In this document: in pieces, positions 12,705 through 26,587 of the stretch
Layout of the letters: every line of letters begins with the position of its first letter
How positions within the stretch are numbered: position 1 is the first letter of the stretch
From: Hyperoplus lanceolatus
Taxonomy: Eukaryota; Chordata; Actinopteri; Uranoscopiformes; Ammodytidae
Direction: 5' to 3'
Length of the DNA: 64,000 nucleotides
NCBI GenBank assembly: GCA_026929865.2
Contig: CM049402.1
Span: 8,055,001-8,119,000, forward strand
Notes under the pieces: model-generated
Databases searched by the model: none
Seen by the model: only the letters and a program-made list of their open reading frames with translations
What the model was told of the DNA's origin: nothing
Made by a program: the position numbers and the translations under genes

Positions 12705-15700
12705 TGTGCTTTTAGTGGTAAAAAATACATAAAAAACTCCACAGCCTTGTCTTTTTGTGTGAGCAGGAGAGGTCTAATGAGTTGAGTGTGCAGTGTGTGG
12801 GTCTTTTTCCCCCATCTCCTTTCAGGTTGAACAGCCGGGCACTGACAGTCTCCTTTGAAGTTGAAACATCTTGTTACTTTATAACTTAGGTAATATATGG
12901 TGTCCATAGCAACGAACTCATTATGTCCCTGCACTAGTCCTGCCATGACAGTAATGATGGTCTAGAGAACACACATATTTTAGATTTATTGTCTCATTGC
13001 TTCAATGTATGTTGATCACAATGTCTTGTCTGTATTTAAATATCCACTGATTGCAGCACGAAAAACACCTTATTTAGTTTATTTATTATTATAATTTTAA
13101 ACTAAACTTATTTAAAGTTCAGGTCTAATTATATGACACCTCGATCACTGAAGCAAGCTGTAATTTGATATTTCATCACAAGAGACAGACTGACTGAAAA
13201 TACTGTGTTCCAGTGTTTTAATAGGGCTCAAGAACATCCACATTCATTTCATAATTGCAAAAAAGAAATAATAATGATAGGTTTCAAAGACAGGACAGGA
13301 CACCTGCAGCTTTTGATGGCAGGGGGCTGAAAGAGATGGGAGAGTAGATGGCTTAACTCCTACGCAAACAGCCCACCTCACTGCTTCTTACACAGGAGGA
13401 GGTATTTTTAAAAGTCAAAAATATAGAATCCAAGATGAGAATCAGATCGGATATGAAGGTAGGAGGATATTAATTAGCAGCATCAAGGCCCAGTGGTGGT
13501 TCATGTAATAGGAAGTAAACATTTCAACAGCTTGCACATAGCGAAGACCGGTTGCTCATTCCATGGTTGAATATCAGGCTGTCTTAACTGCTACTGCCGC
13601 CAAACGGATCTGTTTGTCCAGAGGCAATGTGTGTGTTGTTTTTTTAAGATGTAAGTGTCCAAAGAGCACATACAAAACACATAGTTGGACAGAACAGTGA
13701 AAATGATTGCAAAATAGTGCACACAAAGAGGGGTAAAGGTGCAAAAGAGTTGCAGAAATTGGAATACACTGTTTACAGAGAGTGCCAGGTAGAGTGAGAT
13801 GGAGCAGTAATATCAAAAGCCGATGTATTACTATGTAGAACATAGGCAATCAGATCAAAAACAAAGCCTTGCATTTAGGGTTTTAAGTCTGAACATTTGT
13901 GTGGCAAATGTGAAGGTTGAATTTCTAATATTTATTGTATCCCCCTGTGTATTGACATTGATATTGACACTGGAAAGTAAAAAGTCAGCTATTCTGAGAC
14001 ACAGGTTACTTCTGACTACTAGCTGCATCACTGAGCTTGAATGCAGGAATCTTGAAGGCATCATATAGAAACTATGACATCATTCAGATTTCAGATGGGA
14101 TCAATGGTGTTATCTAGAACTGTGAGAGCAAAATCTATAAAATTGTATTTGCCAGAGGAGGTTATAGTGTTACTGATACATTCATTACAGATTGCATTTA
14201 CAGCTGTTTGACACCTCTGAACCTCTCAAACATGCAGCCATAGACTATTATTGGCAAGTAATTACTAGGCATGTATCCAATATGAGAGATGTGAGCAAAT
14301 GGGAGTACACAGTGCATACACTGTACGGACAGGTAGCGGACACTGAGGTGATATTCACTGATTTTGACGAAGAGTGCTTGGGACTAGAATCGCTGACTCT
14401 GTGACCTGTAATAGACGCTCAATCAGTATGAGTGCACTTTAACTACACTAGTATAATAATATTGATTTAATACACTGAAAATATACAATACAAGTATTTG
14501 ACAGCCATTCTCTCAAAAGTGCACTTGAAATATTAAACTCAAATGTGACTTACAATAGATTACACAGTGCACTGCATTTATTAAAAATACCCTAATGATA
14601 GCGTAAAGTATCCTTGCAATCCCTTATCAGCGAGTATAAAGTTATAGCTACAAATGTACTGAAAACCTACTTTGCAATATTTCAGTGCATTTTAGATACA
14701 CTAAACGTACGTTAGCTTGGGTATTCAGACCTTGTTTACACACGTACAATTCCCGAAGCCACATAATGTTTCTGCACCATTGTGTGGTCCTGCTTTCCAA
14801 TGGCCCTGACCCATCCCTCTGTTGTTGTGCTGTTTTTGTCTTCTAACAAGGCCTTTGCCAACCGATCGTTGATGTTGTTGAATGTCTCTCTAGGTTAACT
14901 GCTGGTGGCCTTGCTGTGTTGAATCCTAAAGCAGTCAGATGGCCCTTTCCTGGCGCCATGAATAAATCAAAAACCATAACGTTTCAACAGGCTCTTTACC
15001 TTTCTGTCTGGTCATCTCATCCATCTTTCACCCTTTTCAAACAAATGAGGCTTATTTCTCTCCTGTTTTGCCTACTCACTCACCTCCCCTCACTTTAAAT
15101 CTCATCTCCCCCGGCCGCCCCCCATCCATCATATGACTGGTATATATTCAGTAAACAGAGCCTGACCCTTTGTCCATTGCTTCCAGACTATACTCCCCTG
15201 CAGACCCATCTCTGTGCATTGGTCTCCCTGTCAGCTCCTCCCTCTCCCTGCCTCCTGTACTTTCACACCTTTCTGCTGAGGTTATTTCTGTGGCCACACC
15301 GCAACACACACAGCCTGGAGTGTGTGTGTGTGTGTGTGCGCTCCCTTAGAGAGCTTTGATCATATCATACACACCTGATGCTTGCTGTTTCAACAACCTT
15401 ACCTTTGCTGTCCATTTGAACTATTTAACAAAAGCAAAGTCAACTAGTGCTAGCGAAGTTAAATTAAAAACTGTAACAAATACGTTAAAATAGTGAAGCC
15501 TGAAGCCAGGAACAAAGCATTATCTTTGTACATTGGCAGCTTTGTCACGTATTTCTCATTGGTAGCGTGTTGTACACTACATCCATAGATCATCCCACGG
15601 AAGCTGGCTAGCACCTGCTGTGTTACTATGGTAACATCATGGGATGTCTCACAGTAGGTACAATTAACCATCATCAACAATTAAAGCTCATTAGCCCTTT

Positions 15701-15962
15701 GGACCCGGACATCAATTCTTACAAACAAAAAATGTAAACGGAAAGAAAATCCTTCAGCTTAATGAATGCAGTGGAGGTACTGTACATAAGATAAGTAACC
15801 CATCATGTGACTGTCAGAAGACATGTGCAAAGCCATATCAAAGGCAGAGAAAAGCAGGATTTATTTTTTTTTACTTGGTGCTGTCTGCGTTGTCAGACAA
15901 GCATTTGGATCCTGGAAGGGTTTCAGCACCATGGACAGCAACTCATTGGTTTGGGTGACATT
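12705..15962. other. No recognised gene or transposon
   Basis: About 3.3 kb of AT-rich sequence. Small features only: a short (TG)n at 15319-15338 and CT-rich stretches around 15060-15250. No exon signature or TE terminus was found by eye. Confidence 0.5.
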
Positions 15963-16198
15963 CAGCTCCGGAAAAAATTAAGAGACCAGTCTGGCTTTTT
16001 CTCAAATCTTCATCTCTACATTACTTAATAGAAGTGCTCTTAATTAATATATTTTTTGGGGGGAAATTTAGTAGAAAGGTTTTCAGTAGTTTATAGTGTT
16101 AAAACAAAAATGCTCATTCTACTCAAATACATCCCTTATAATAGTAAAACGAGAAACAATGATTATTTGGAGTGGTCTCTTAATTCTTTCCAGAGCTG
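15963..16198. mobile_element. Short TIR element (MITE), CAGCTCTGGAAA type
   Basis: The left end (CAGCTCCGGAAAAAATTAAG then AGACCA) and the complement of the right end (CAGCTCTGGAAAGAATTAAG then AGACCA) differ at 2 of 26 positions. Total length is 236 bp with an AT-rich interior and no ORF. A TA at the right edge would fit a mariner-type duplication, but the left edge reads TT, so the superfamily is unproven. The terminal sequence is one I associate with a common vertebrate DNA repeat. Confidence 0.8.
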
Positions 16199-16498
16199 TA
16201 TTTCTGGTAATTGCCACATTGCCTGAGTGCCCTGTTCAAACCACAGCTTGTGGAAGTTTATATAATGAGTACTGTAAGTTTGTACTGGAACATAAAAGTG
16301 GGATCAATAATATATCAGATGACATGAGTGAAAAACACAGGAGCCGAGGGGAGGTTATACAAATAATAAAGCCGTTAAATCACGTTTTCTAGAAGCATGT
16401 GGGTGCAACTGCACATAAAAGGGAAATAATATCACTTTGAAAGGTTGATTATTTTAAGGATAAAAGGATACGATTAAGTATGTATGATGAAATTGTCA

Positions 16499-16556
16499 GA
16501 ATGTGTCATATTATTCAAGAATGTGTCATATTATTCAAGAATGTGTCATATTATTC
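16499..16556. repeat. 20-bp tandem repeat x 3
   Basis: Unit GAATGTGTCATATTATTCAA, with two full exact copies and a third truncated by 2 bp. There are no spacers, so this is a minisatellite-like array. Confidence 0.95.
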
Positions 16557-16559
16557 GTA

Positions 16560-19500
16560 TCAGTCCCATTCATTGTTAATATGACCTGTTAACCGACTGT
16601 CATGCTGTCTCTGCTGATCAAAGGGAGTCCTAAAACCATAGGCACCTCACGGCCGACCACTGGATTAGTGCAGAGCAGTAGACTGTGTTGAATTGTGGGA
16701 AAGACTTATCTCCTAACACTGCTCTGCATCAGAAGCATTGGCCAGGCTTATGTCAGACATACCTGGGTGTTGCGTGAGCATGCACTGAAGTGTTCAAGGC
16801 TGCATGAGCTCTTTTCTTTTTAGGAAAACACAATGTTACAAGATCAAGGCCTCTACGTCTACTAAAAATATGATACATTTAATATACTACTTGCGGTATA
16901 TTTTATTTAATTTCTTATTTTATATATCTGTATGGATTTGTCCCTACGCTGCATGCACCTATCCCTCACTATCCTCAACTAAAAAGCATTTTCATATTGA
17001 ATATAAACCTTTTTTTAACCAAAATGTAGATATACCATTTGAATGTGTCTTTAACCAAGGCCTGCAGTTCACTAGTTCAACCCTCAAATGAAAACAATAG
17101 CCCCTCTGGAAGCTGGCACAAGAATTAGGAAGGATGAATAAACAAATCGAGAAATGAATAAAACTCAAAATTACATTTTTGTCGCGCAGTTAGGCTGGAA
17201 AGAGAGCCCACTTTATTTCTATTAATGAATTAATTGCCATGAACTTTTAAATCATTTCAAACCAGCGTGCACTCTGCTGTCCTACAATAGTTAGTGCATT
17301 AGCTATCCTTCCTCCTGTGCATCCACCAACGTCCTTTGTCTCATTGTCATTCACTGCATCTCCTCTCTAATGGAAGGGCTTTAAAATCGTGGCTTAACAA
17401 TCCAAATATATCAAGTTTTTTTTGCATTAGTGGTGATGATTCAATGGGGAAGGTTGAGGTTAGTTATGTGTCAGCTAAAAGCCCGTAATAAAGTGGACTG
17501 TATGTATGCCAAGCATGAAGATAAAGGCTGTAATTGCCCGGGGTTCCCGTATTGACAACATTCACCCTTATGTCATCAAAGGCTATGTGGTGATAAGGGG
17601 AAGGTGCTTTGGATTTGCCCCCCTTTCTCTAGATAACACAAGCCTGCGGCCAATGGAACTGTTGGATGCAAAAGCTATTTGGATTTAGATACCCATAATA
17701 AACCTGCTGAAATGTCCAGACTTAGAGATATCTCAGTGGTCCAGCTGTTTTTCAAGTGTAAATGGTTTCAATTTATTTCATACAAGCCCTGTGTGTGTGT
17801 GTGTGTGTGTGTGTGTGGGCGTGCGTGCGTGCGTGCGGGCATGTGTGCTCACACATGTACAGTACAGATTGAATTCTGTGTTCAGTCTTTGATCGTGGCG
17901 CTGTTAGATGTTCTTGCTTGCCCACTAACCCGGTTAAGCCTTTTAATGGAACACTGCAGGTTCAGGCTTTAGTTTGGGGGAAAAAAAGGAATGCTTGATA
18001 ATTAAGAGAGTTTGGTCCCCATGAGGGTTGTTCTCTGCAGCTAGTTTTTTACTCGCAGTGGGAGTGAGAGGTTGAGAGGTCTTCAGGCACCATGAGTGTC
18101 TACGGAGATTGAGGGGCGAAAGGAAGGAGTGGACTTCATTTGTGAATATGCATGCGGTTAAACAGCACTTTAGAACAGCACTATCAGTGAAGTGCAACAC
18201 CTATTTTATTTGATAAATATAATTGAGCACATTTTATCAAAGATAGACAACATCATGCATAGAAAAACTAAAACTCGAAACACATTATAAAGCAGTCTAA
18301 GAGTGCATAACCCCAGCCTACTGCCCTCCAAATTCCTGACACTGGTTCTATGGGATTTTTGAATGGTTTCATATAATCACCCTTTGAAAGACAGTTGGGG
18401 AAGGTAGCCAGCCGATAAGCATTAGACTGACCACAAATGAATGCTAATGTTGCTATGTAGCTGGATTTCTAAGTAGTGTTTGCTTACAATTGCACTAATC
18501 CGCTTTATAAGGTGATCAATACATCAGTAGGTAATTGATAATTGATACAATGGTATGTCGATTCTGAAAAAAAAATTAAAAGCTTTTTCTCTTTGTCATC
18601 TAAATTATTTACCCGGTTTGCTTCCAATTTGAGTACATTTCTGGGAAGATTTGTGATAAAGCTATTTCCTAAATAAATGTTTAGCCTCTAACAGTATCTT
18701 TAATAAACAATGTATTTACAATAGGCTTTCAGCACAACATCCAGGAGTCTATGCATCACAGTTTAGGATTCATGAGCCCAAAGCAAAAGTGGTTCATAAT
18801 TGGACAAATGGTTCCTTCAGTTATGACCTTGTTCCTTGGATAACGGCCTAGTCTTTCGATAAATGTAATTTATATCCTTTAAAGGACTTTTTTCAGATAT
18901 CCCGGTAACTAACAGACAAAACAAGATAAAGTCATAATGTCCATGGCGTCCTCCCTCCCTCCCACTGCCACAGTCAGTGCCAATGTTACACCCCTTTGTG
19001 GATTAGCAGTTCTTTACACAATCTTTTGTTTCTCCTTCAGCATATATCTGATGATGCCCAAAGCCCCAGTATTTAATAAGCCATTCTTACAATTAGAGCC
19101 ACTTGGGTATTATCTCTTCTTACATTGTGCCCCATTAGCTTTTTAAACGCCTTGTACTTATTTATAACTAAAATAATGTGCAAAGGTAACCTACAGGAGC
19201 TATACTGATTCGATATGAGGGTCACACATATAGACCTTGCCAAGCTGATTATGATTTACTTTGCAGCTTGATGTTTACCCCCCAGGCATACATGGTTAGT
19301 ATTGGTTACCTAATGATTCTAAATACAAAAGGAAAATGGCCTCAAGGAAGGCAGTGAATAGGTAGGTGGGGCGACTCATTAATGTAGTTTTCTCAGTCTC
19401 TTTCTATTCTCTGTTTCTTGCCAATTTCCAATCCCTTTTCCACACCTCAAAATACTCTCAAATTGGCTGCTCTTTTGGGACTCAAGATGCTTGTCTTTGG

Positions 19501-20149
19501 AATTATCCAAATGACTAGGATCATGTTTGAGCTCGTGTTGGGCCAAGAGGGCCCACAGCTTCATAATAACATAATGAGACTATTCTTTGTGGCCAAAGTC
19601 TTAATTGTTTTTGCTCAGTCAGGGGTTTGGGATTCCAGGGGCACGGATAATCAGATAAACACAACATTTGGTTTAGTCAGCGTAAAAAGTGAATGAAAAA
19701 GAAGAAAACAATTAGACCCTGGAAAGTAAATAATATAACTACTTTCCAATGATGTTATCTGCATCACATTAAAACAGCTAGAAAAGCAGCTCGCTTGATT
19801 TTTTTTTAACCTCTCTTAAAATCAAGATTTAAATAAATAAATGAGAGGCTCAGTTGGGCGATTTATGAATCATTTATTTGGTGATGTCCCACTCCCATGC
19901 ATTCCATGGGAGTCGTAGTTCCAGAAAATCAGCTAAAGGTTTAAGGTGTGGATATTAAGATTATGTGGAATAAAAATCCCAGATCCACTTTCAAAATCCT
20001 GAGGTAGATTTTGAATTGTAAACAAAATGGTCCAGTGAGACAAAGATCCAAAGTCGTGCTCGTCTAATTCAAGCTCCTTGCATTTCAATTAAAAGGAATT
20101 AACCAGTGTCTTAACATTTTTGGCAGTGTATATTGTGCCAAAAATATCT
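16560..20149. other. No recognised gene
   Basis: AT-rich sequence. It includes a (GT)n array that passes into GCGT repeats at 17791-17836. I found no exon pair, RNA gene or complete transposon. Confidence 0.5.
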
Positions 20150-20500
20150 TATGAGAGGGAAATCAGTACATTTATTCAAGTACGGTTCTTATAGGTTATA
20201 CTTCACTTGAGTGTTTCCAATGTTATACTCCACTTTAATGCATAGTTAGATATTTTTACTCAACTACATTTACTTGTCACTTGATATATATTTATATATT
20301 ACACAAGATCAGCTTTTAAAGATTATGCATTGTTATAGATTAAACTGTCCAATATTATCGTAGTTAAAACTGGTAGTAAAATGCTGCTTACTCAGTGATG
20401 CATCCGTAATAGTAATCCAATGGTATCATGTATAGTAGTATAAGACTCAGAGTACACTCACATTTCTCTGCAGGAAGTATTTTAACAATGTGGTATGTTT
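20150..20500. repeat. Degenerate teleost interspersed repeat (ACTTTTACTC-type)
   Basis: Segments such as TCAAGTACGG, ACTTGAGTGTTTCCA, TATTTTTACTCAACTACATT and CTGAAGTGAAGGATAT occur in the order I recall for a very abundant teleost repeat built from ACTTTTACTTAAGTA-like motifs. The class of that repeat is unclear to me. A second, shorter stretch of similar motifs in the opposite orientation lies around 26220-26330. Confidence 0.45.
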
Positions 20501-20736
20501 ACTGTTACTGAAGTGAAGGATATCAACACAATTTATTTAAAATGTATTAATTTAATGTTTTTTTAACCCACCAAACTATATGATGACTTTATTTGAATGT
20601 ATAAATTAGATGCAATAATTATTTAGGCATTTATTTGATTTTAATCACTGTACAACCTAAGGTAAGGTCATTTTCATTTCACTTGTAGCTGGTATAATTG
20701 AAGCCTACTCATTCAGTAGTTCTATCATGTCTTCTG

Positions 20737-21410
20737 TGAATGAATGAATGAATGAATGAATGAATGAATGAATGAATTTTTTATTATTGTGTCATGTCCA
20801 AACAAGGACCCATCCCCTTCGGGATTATAAAACACCAACAACTGTATCAAATTCAAATGATAACATTCACTTCCTGTAAATGGTGATCACATTTCACAGT
20901 AGGACAACAAGGAAACAAACGCAAACAAAAGAAAAGAAAAGAAAAGCAAACATAAAGATCTCATTTATAAGTGTTTTTTGTTCTCTTGGCCCAGGCCTTC
21001 TCCAGATAGCCAGCAAGGGCAAATACCTTAAAGTCAAAGAGCCACTATAGCCTGTCTGCATCATTCATCCACATGAAATCAACACCACCACACTGATCGA
21101 ACAATCTCTGACGCAACCCATGGTACAGAGGGCAATAAAACAGAAAATGAAACTCGTTCTCCACATCAATGGTACAATAATCGCAGAGTCTTTCCTCCTC
21201 TGGGACCCCGCGGTAACGTCCTGTCTCCAGGTGCAGGGGCAAGATTCCAGAGCGTAGCTGGGCGCACAGTGATCTTTGCTTTTTAGATAAAGGAGCACAC
21301 ACATATTTCTCCTTCCTGTAATAGTTCTTAATCGTAGCATAAGTCCTCAATTTTCTGTGAATCTGGAGGAACTTTCCAAAATCTGACAAAAAAATAACCC
21401 CAATCATGTC
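20737..21410 (-). mobile_element. 5'-truncated LINE with (ATTC)n tail
   Basis: On the minus strand the 3' part of an RT-type ORF is followed by a roughly 200-bp 3' UTR and a tail of about ten ATTC units (20737-20777). A short microsatellite tail is typical of L2/CR1/Rex-type LINEs. The 5' boundary is not certain; homology could extend slightly past 21410. Confidence 0.8.
20985..21407 (-). pseudogene. LINE ORF2 C-terminal region (broken)
   Basis: The frame from 21407 carries CAQLRSGILPLHLETGRYRG followed by a Cys-His knuckle (CDYC...H...C), which is the C-terminal domain found after the RT in many teleost LINE polyproteins. It stops prematurely near 21045. Downstream coding similarity continues in another frame (YLEKAWAKRTKN), so there is at least one frameshift or stop. 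RT catalytic motifs are missing because of the 5' truncation. Confidence 0.82.
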
Positions 21411-21916
21411 TCAGCTCAGGCATGAATAGAACTGAAAGCCTGACTGACAAATTGTAGGTGTAGAGTTTCAGAGAAGTGGTGATTTAGGAGAGGTGGAGGT
21501 TCATATTAATGGATCTGTCATATTTGGTGCTCGGTAGGGACTAAAAGTCAGGACGTCTCAGCCTCAATTTTGAACTTTATTTTTTAAAATCTGTCTCTTT
21601 CGGGTCACCCACCTTTTATGGAACTGAATTAGGCTTCAGAATTGCGTGACTATGCCCGTTTAAGTCTTAAGAGACAAATTCTTCTCATTCAAAATATGAC
21701 TAAATGAAAATCTCAAATCTTAAGATGATGTGAATTAGAGCACAATCATGGTAAAAAAAGGCATCATCTCTTAGAAAATATTGCCTCATAACAACCTTAT
21801 CCGACAAAAACACCATTAAAGCAAGATACAAGACACTCGCATCCACCTGACCTCTCTAAAAAAAAAAAACATTGTATCCCAAGTAGCACTGATACACAAT
21901 AAAGTTCTACTTAAGT

Positions 21917-22538
21917 TAGGGAGACCAGATCCCAATTCACCAGATGTGGGACAAAGACTACGTTTGTGCGGGACAATGCGGGACAAATTGCCGTTTTTTT
22001 TAGCAAAATAAACCCGTGTCACCACCGGTAATGCCAGAGACACGGCTTTCTATATAAAAAAAAAACACTATCTTTAGATCAGCGCGCAGCAGTTAAGTTA
22101 GCTACTGTTAAAAAAATAGAGCATTAAGGCTGCGGCTTCACATTAAAAGCATTTCACTGGCTTCACATTAGCATTTCACTTGACAAACGTGAGTTGGCTT
22201 TTATTTTGAAGTAACAGGAAGGTAAACGCTGAAGCAGGCAGCACCTTCACAGAGCCCACTGAGCCCAGCAGCCCCGGCAGTGCGATACACACAAACGGAG
22301 AAACACACACACAGAGACAAACGGAGAGACGCACACACAGAGACAAACGGAGAGACGCACACCCACACACACACAGAAACTGAGACTGCTGTCTATCTTC
22401 ACAGCTATCGGATAAATGCCAGATTATAAAACACACATTTAAAAAGGGGGGCTCACTGTCAATAACAATGCGGGACAACGTCTCAATTTGCGGGACGTGT
22501 GAAAAGGGACGCACAAAGCGGGACATCTGGTCACCCTA
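21917..22538. mobile_element. hAT-like MITE with palindromic 8-bp duplication
   Basis: The left end is TAGGGAGACCAGAT and the right end in complement is TAGGGTGACCAGAT (1 mismatch in 14). ACTTAAGT flanks both sides exactly (21909-21916 and 22539-22546). An 8-bp duplication with TA(G)-starting inverted repeats fits hAT. GCGGGACA-type motifs recur just inside both ends, and a CA-rich block (22290-22370) holds three degenerate copies of AGAGACAAACGGAGAGACGC-like units. No transposase is visible. Confidence 0.85.
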
Positions 22539-22546
22539 ACTTAAGT

Positions 22547-24972
22547 GCTATTGCTATATGGTTTTGTTTTGCACACGCTGAGAAAATGTGTGTTCATTTT
22601 TGGGCACTTAGGGAAGGCAATATTAATAGTGCATTATAAATCCTCATCCAATAAAAAAACTGTTCTAAGCTTAATACTTTTTCCCCAGCCAGCACAATTC
22701 TTTTGCATTCATCTCTAGAGATGATTTATGCTGTGAACAGACTCTTCAATAGTTAAATATAGATGAGAGAGAGAGAGAAAGAGAAAGAGAGAAATTCTCC
22801 ATGTTTGTCCATTTTAAATCCTCTATTACCTAAGTGCATATGTATCGTAGTATCTTTCGCGGCCCACTCATCTCAGCTCTGGAATGTGTCCTTGATTACA
22901 TGAACACGCACCCTGTGACCAGCATGAGGGCTTTACGTCAGCAGCCAGAAACACCAGTGACTAATCATGTCTCTCGCTGCACTCTCGCCTGTTCTCTTAT
23001 AGGGTCAAAACAGAGCCCAAAAATACACCCACACACCACCACCACTTAGGTACTCTGTGCTGAGAAAAATTACTATTAATCACGCTGTACAACAAAGCTC
23101 AGTAACAATCTAGGCGGCAACATCCCTGCAGCCAGAGATATGCAGTTCTGATTTTGCAGCGAGGCAAAACAAATACACTTGATTGCAGCCAGCCTTTGTC
23201 TGATTTTTCAGAATACAATAACCCATTCATTTGCTTTCATATCTACTGGCACTTATCATATTGCATATAAAGCATCCCGGTCTTTTTTTAAAAACAGGTT
23301 TCACTGTAGCTAATTTATTTTTGTCCATAAAGTAAACTAAATAACCCAAAACACTGGCGTTAGTGGTGTCGGATTAGAAAGAAGAAAAATAAACACGTGT
23401 TGTTATAGGGGGAATGGCAAATGATGTATTGTATGACAATATGGACGACATCAACAATAGGCTAGCTGCTACCAAAAACGTATCATTGAGTCTATGTGAG
23501 CCATTGCTTTTGAGCTAAACCTGCATACATCTAAGAACATATGCTTATGATTTGGCAGAAAGAAAACAAAAGAGATAATCATTTTGATGATTTCCTGATG
23601 CCTCCCAGGTGCCAATAAGTCAATGACAAGGTCTATAGTAATAAGTCGGCCACTTCCAAACATGAGTGTATAATGGAACACAAGCAGGCAGAGGCTGAGT
23701 AGGATGAGATGAACCCCACAAGCCTGTACTCAAACAACAACAGAATATATGTGGGAGTGACAGCTCATATCTTTGTCTCGTTTTTTGTTGCATCTGATTG
23801 GGATTCTTGTCTTTTATGGATCAGCCAAAATACTTATCACCATCCCCTATTATTTTTTAATTGATGGCTTAGTTCTTTAAACAATTCTAGGTCTAGACAT
23901 CCACTCTACCTGAATGCGCTCCCATATATTTATAAATGATATATTTGAAATCTAGCAACCTTTCGGTGGCCCACAGCACATCTTCTGCCAATTAGAAATG
24001 TAATGTAAACGCTTCAATGGCCACTGCCTTGAACTCTTTAAAAGTCAAGTCTCAAGGGAAAGTGTTAAAAGCCTTGCATCATAACAGGTTTAGCCCAGTG
24101 CAAAGCTGGAGGCCACCTAGCGTATATACTACTGTAGTCATCCAGAGGAAGCTATTAAGCTGAGAGGGTCACAGAAACAGTGAGGACCTTTGCAAATGTT
24201 CAGCGCAATGAAAATCTATAGGAAGGAAGGAAGGAATACTGGTTGACAAATGTTGTTCATATACATTAAAACAATATTGCAAGCACGTCCGTTCTTGGAT
24301 TCTGTACAACATAGTAAATATCTCTTCTTCTTCTTTTTCGTATTTGCTAAACATATGATGACCTGCGTAAAGCAACATTTTTTTTTTGCTTAACAATCAT
24401 TCTATACTTTTACGTAGATTGTATGCCACATGGGTTTCAATAAGCAGAGACAGTCAGTCAATGTCAGTCAACATTTTTAAAAGACTAAGTTTCCAACAAT
24501 AAGTTTACAAAGCAGAGTCACTGACGCATAGCATTAACAATTCCTTGCTCATCTCTCTGTTTGAGGAAAAATGTCTGACAGGGTTGTATGTAAATGCAAA
24601 TGAGGTTTGATACAAGGACTGCCATGAGAATAAGAAGCTTTTGTTTTACAATTTCGAGAAATTATTCTCAATTCGACAAAATGCTGTATCCTCACTGGTA
24701 ATAGCTGAAGAGATCTCCATAGGCTGACTCTTGAGAGGACCTAATGACTCAATGAGTGCTGCGGCTCGCCATCTGAAATGAAATGATTTGTGCTGATAGC
24801 ACCTATCCATTAGGATAAGTGAGGGAATAAGCCTGTCTTTTGAAGCCATAGGAAAGCTTCTAATCCTGGCTGTGTGTGTGGCGATGGTGGTGAAGGTTAG
24901 GAGTGAGACAATGTTACAGGGGTTTAATTAAGAGATTAGCCCTGTTTGCTTGTGTTCAGTGTCTGGCTGTTG

Positions 24973-24973
<1 letters not shown>
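22547..24973. other. No recognised gene
   Basis: AT-rich sequence with a (GA)n stretch at 22765-22795. No exon pair, TE end or RNA gene seen. Confidence 0.5.

Positions 24974-25003
<30 letters not shown>
24974..25003. repeat. (CA)n microsatellite
   Basis: Fifteen CA units, without interruption. Confidence 0.96.
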
Positions 25004-25004
<1 letters not shown>

Positions 25005-26544
25005 TTCTCCTCCGAGGGTGTTGACACAGTGTCCGCATGCCCTTGACTACAGAAACTATTTTGTTGGAAAGCTGGATTCAACTAATAGATCAGCTAAAAA
25101 TTTCACACCACTACAACCTTTTCAAACAGATTTTGCTTGGATTTTTTATATCCAAGAACAATCAACTCGTCTATGTTAGTCTCATGTGTATAAAATCTAC
25201 CACCCTTTCACCTTAATCAATTTGATTTAAAAAAAAAAATCAGTCAATTGTGAACATTATATTGAACAAATCTGTGATCTACGTATAGTTGTGTCCCTGG
25301 GGGGTGATCGCTAATATGCAAAACAGCCCAGCTTGCATTTCTGCAGGCACCGTAAATTTACAGTGCAGAACTGGGATGAGCTCATGGGAGGGGGGGTTGT
25401 TGTGAGTAAGGGATAAAGCTGTGCGCCATATCCCCTTTGCCCAGTAAGCATTCTGGTCACGAAATCTTTTAACGTCATGCTTTACGTAGCGCCATAAAAC
25501 CAAGATCATTAAAAGCACCTGCACTGGACCACTAAAGCTTGCCTCTCATTTGAATAGAACTAAGTACAGTCACAAAATGCAGCTGAGCCGATACACAAAG
25601 ACAGTAGAAAGTACACACACAAGGGATTCCTCTCTGCAGGAAATGTTGAAGGTTGAGGTGACCATTGATTAGAACCAGCAGAACAAGGTCATGGCCCCAG
25701 CACCCGCATCGACATCAATATGTCAAATTTGCCCTTTTTCCTCTGCGTGGCCCTAGCCGTGACTGCAAATATCCGGCTGTCAAATCTGTGTGTTTCCTGG
25801 GCTGAAATACTTGACATTAAAATATGTGACCTCTGGCTGGAATATAGTCATCAAGAAGTCTATACAGGTCAGTGTGTGGGAAAACAGTATGTGCAACTGT
25901 CAACTTTATCACATATGAGGTATTTTTTTATATACAGTACTGAAGGTGTATGTCTTGGTATACTACTGTGGAATAATACACAGCTGGATGGCTAAAATCA
26001 GGCATTCAAAAATATGTCAACATGATTTTAAACTGGTTCAAAATGATGACTATACACAATTCCTTTATAAAACGTCATAAGACAAAAAAAGTTGGGAACC
26101 ACAGGATTATGTTATGTATTGTATATTCATATGTTTTTTATGTAAAATCTTAAACTTAAATTAGTGACCCCAGTGTCAAGGGCTTGGAGAAAAATGTGGC
26201 AAAGAAATTTAGATAGCAGTAAAGTAAAGTAAAACCATCAAAGTCAAGTATATGTTATTATTGCACTTAAAATACTTCAGTAAATATAGTTTACTCAAGT
26301 AAAGAAAAATATCTATCCCTTGAAAGTGTATACTAGAAAAAGAATCCTACAGTTTTCACTTGAGCTGAATGCAGCATGGGGGACCTCTTCTGAACATTAA
26401 ACACTCCCAGAGGTCCACACCTGTCTTCAGCTCACCATGAAGATGTATTGCACTGTAGCAGACCTGGGTGAGGCTGCACGTCCAACTCCAGTTACTCCAA
26501 AGTAAAACTATCTCATAAAGGCCACTTGCATCTTGACGTTACAT
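25004..26544. other. No recognised gene
   Basis: AT-rich sequence. At about 26210-26330 it carries AAGTAAAGTAAAG and ACTCAAGTAAAG motifs that may be a fragment of the repeat at 20150-20500 in opposite orientation. Confidence 0.45.
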
Positions 26545-26587
26545 ATCAATACATTTAAATATTATATTAATATTTAAATGTATTGAT
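26545..26587. repeat. Perfect 20-bp inverted repeat, 3-bp spacer
   Basis: ATCAATACATTTAAATATTA (26545-26564), spacer TAT, then its exact reverse complement (26568-26587). It is AT-rich and could extrude as a cruciform. Confidence 0.95.

Noticed and set aside
16499-16556. Three spaced-looking 20-bp repeats as a CRISPR array
   Set aside because: Units are directly adjacent with no spacers, there are no cas genes, and the DNA is eukaryotic.
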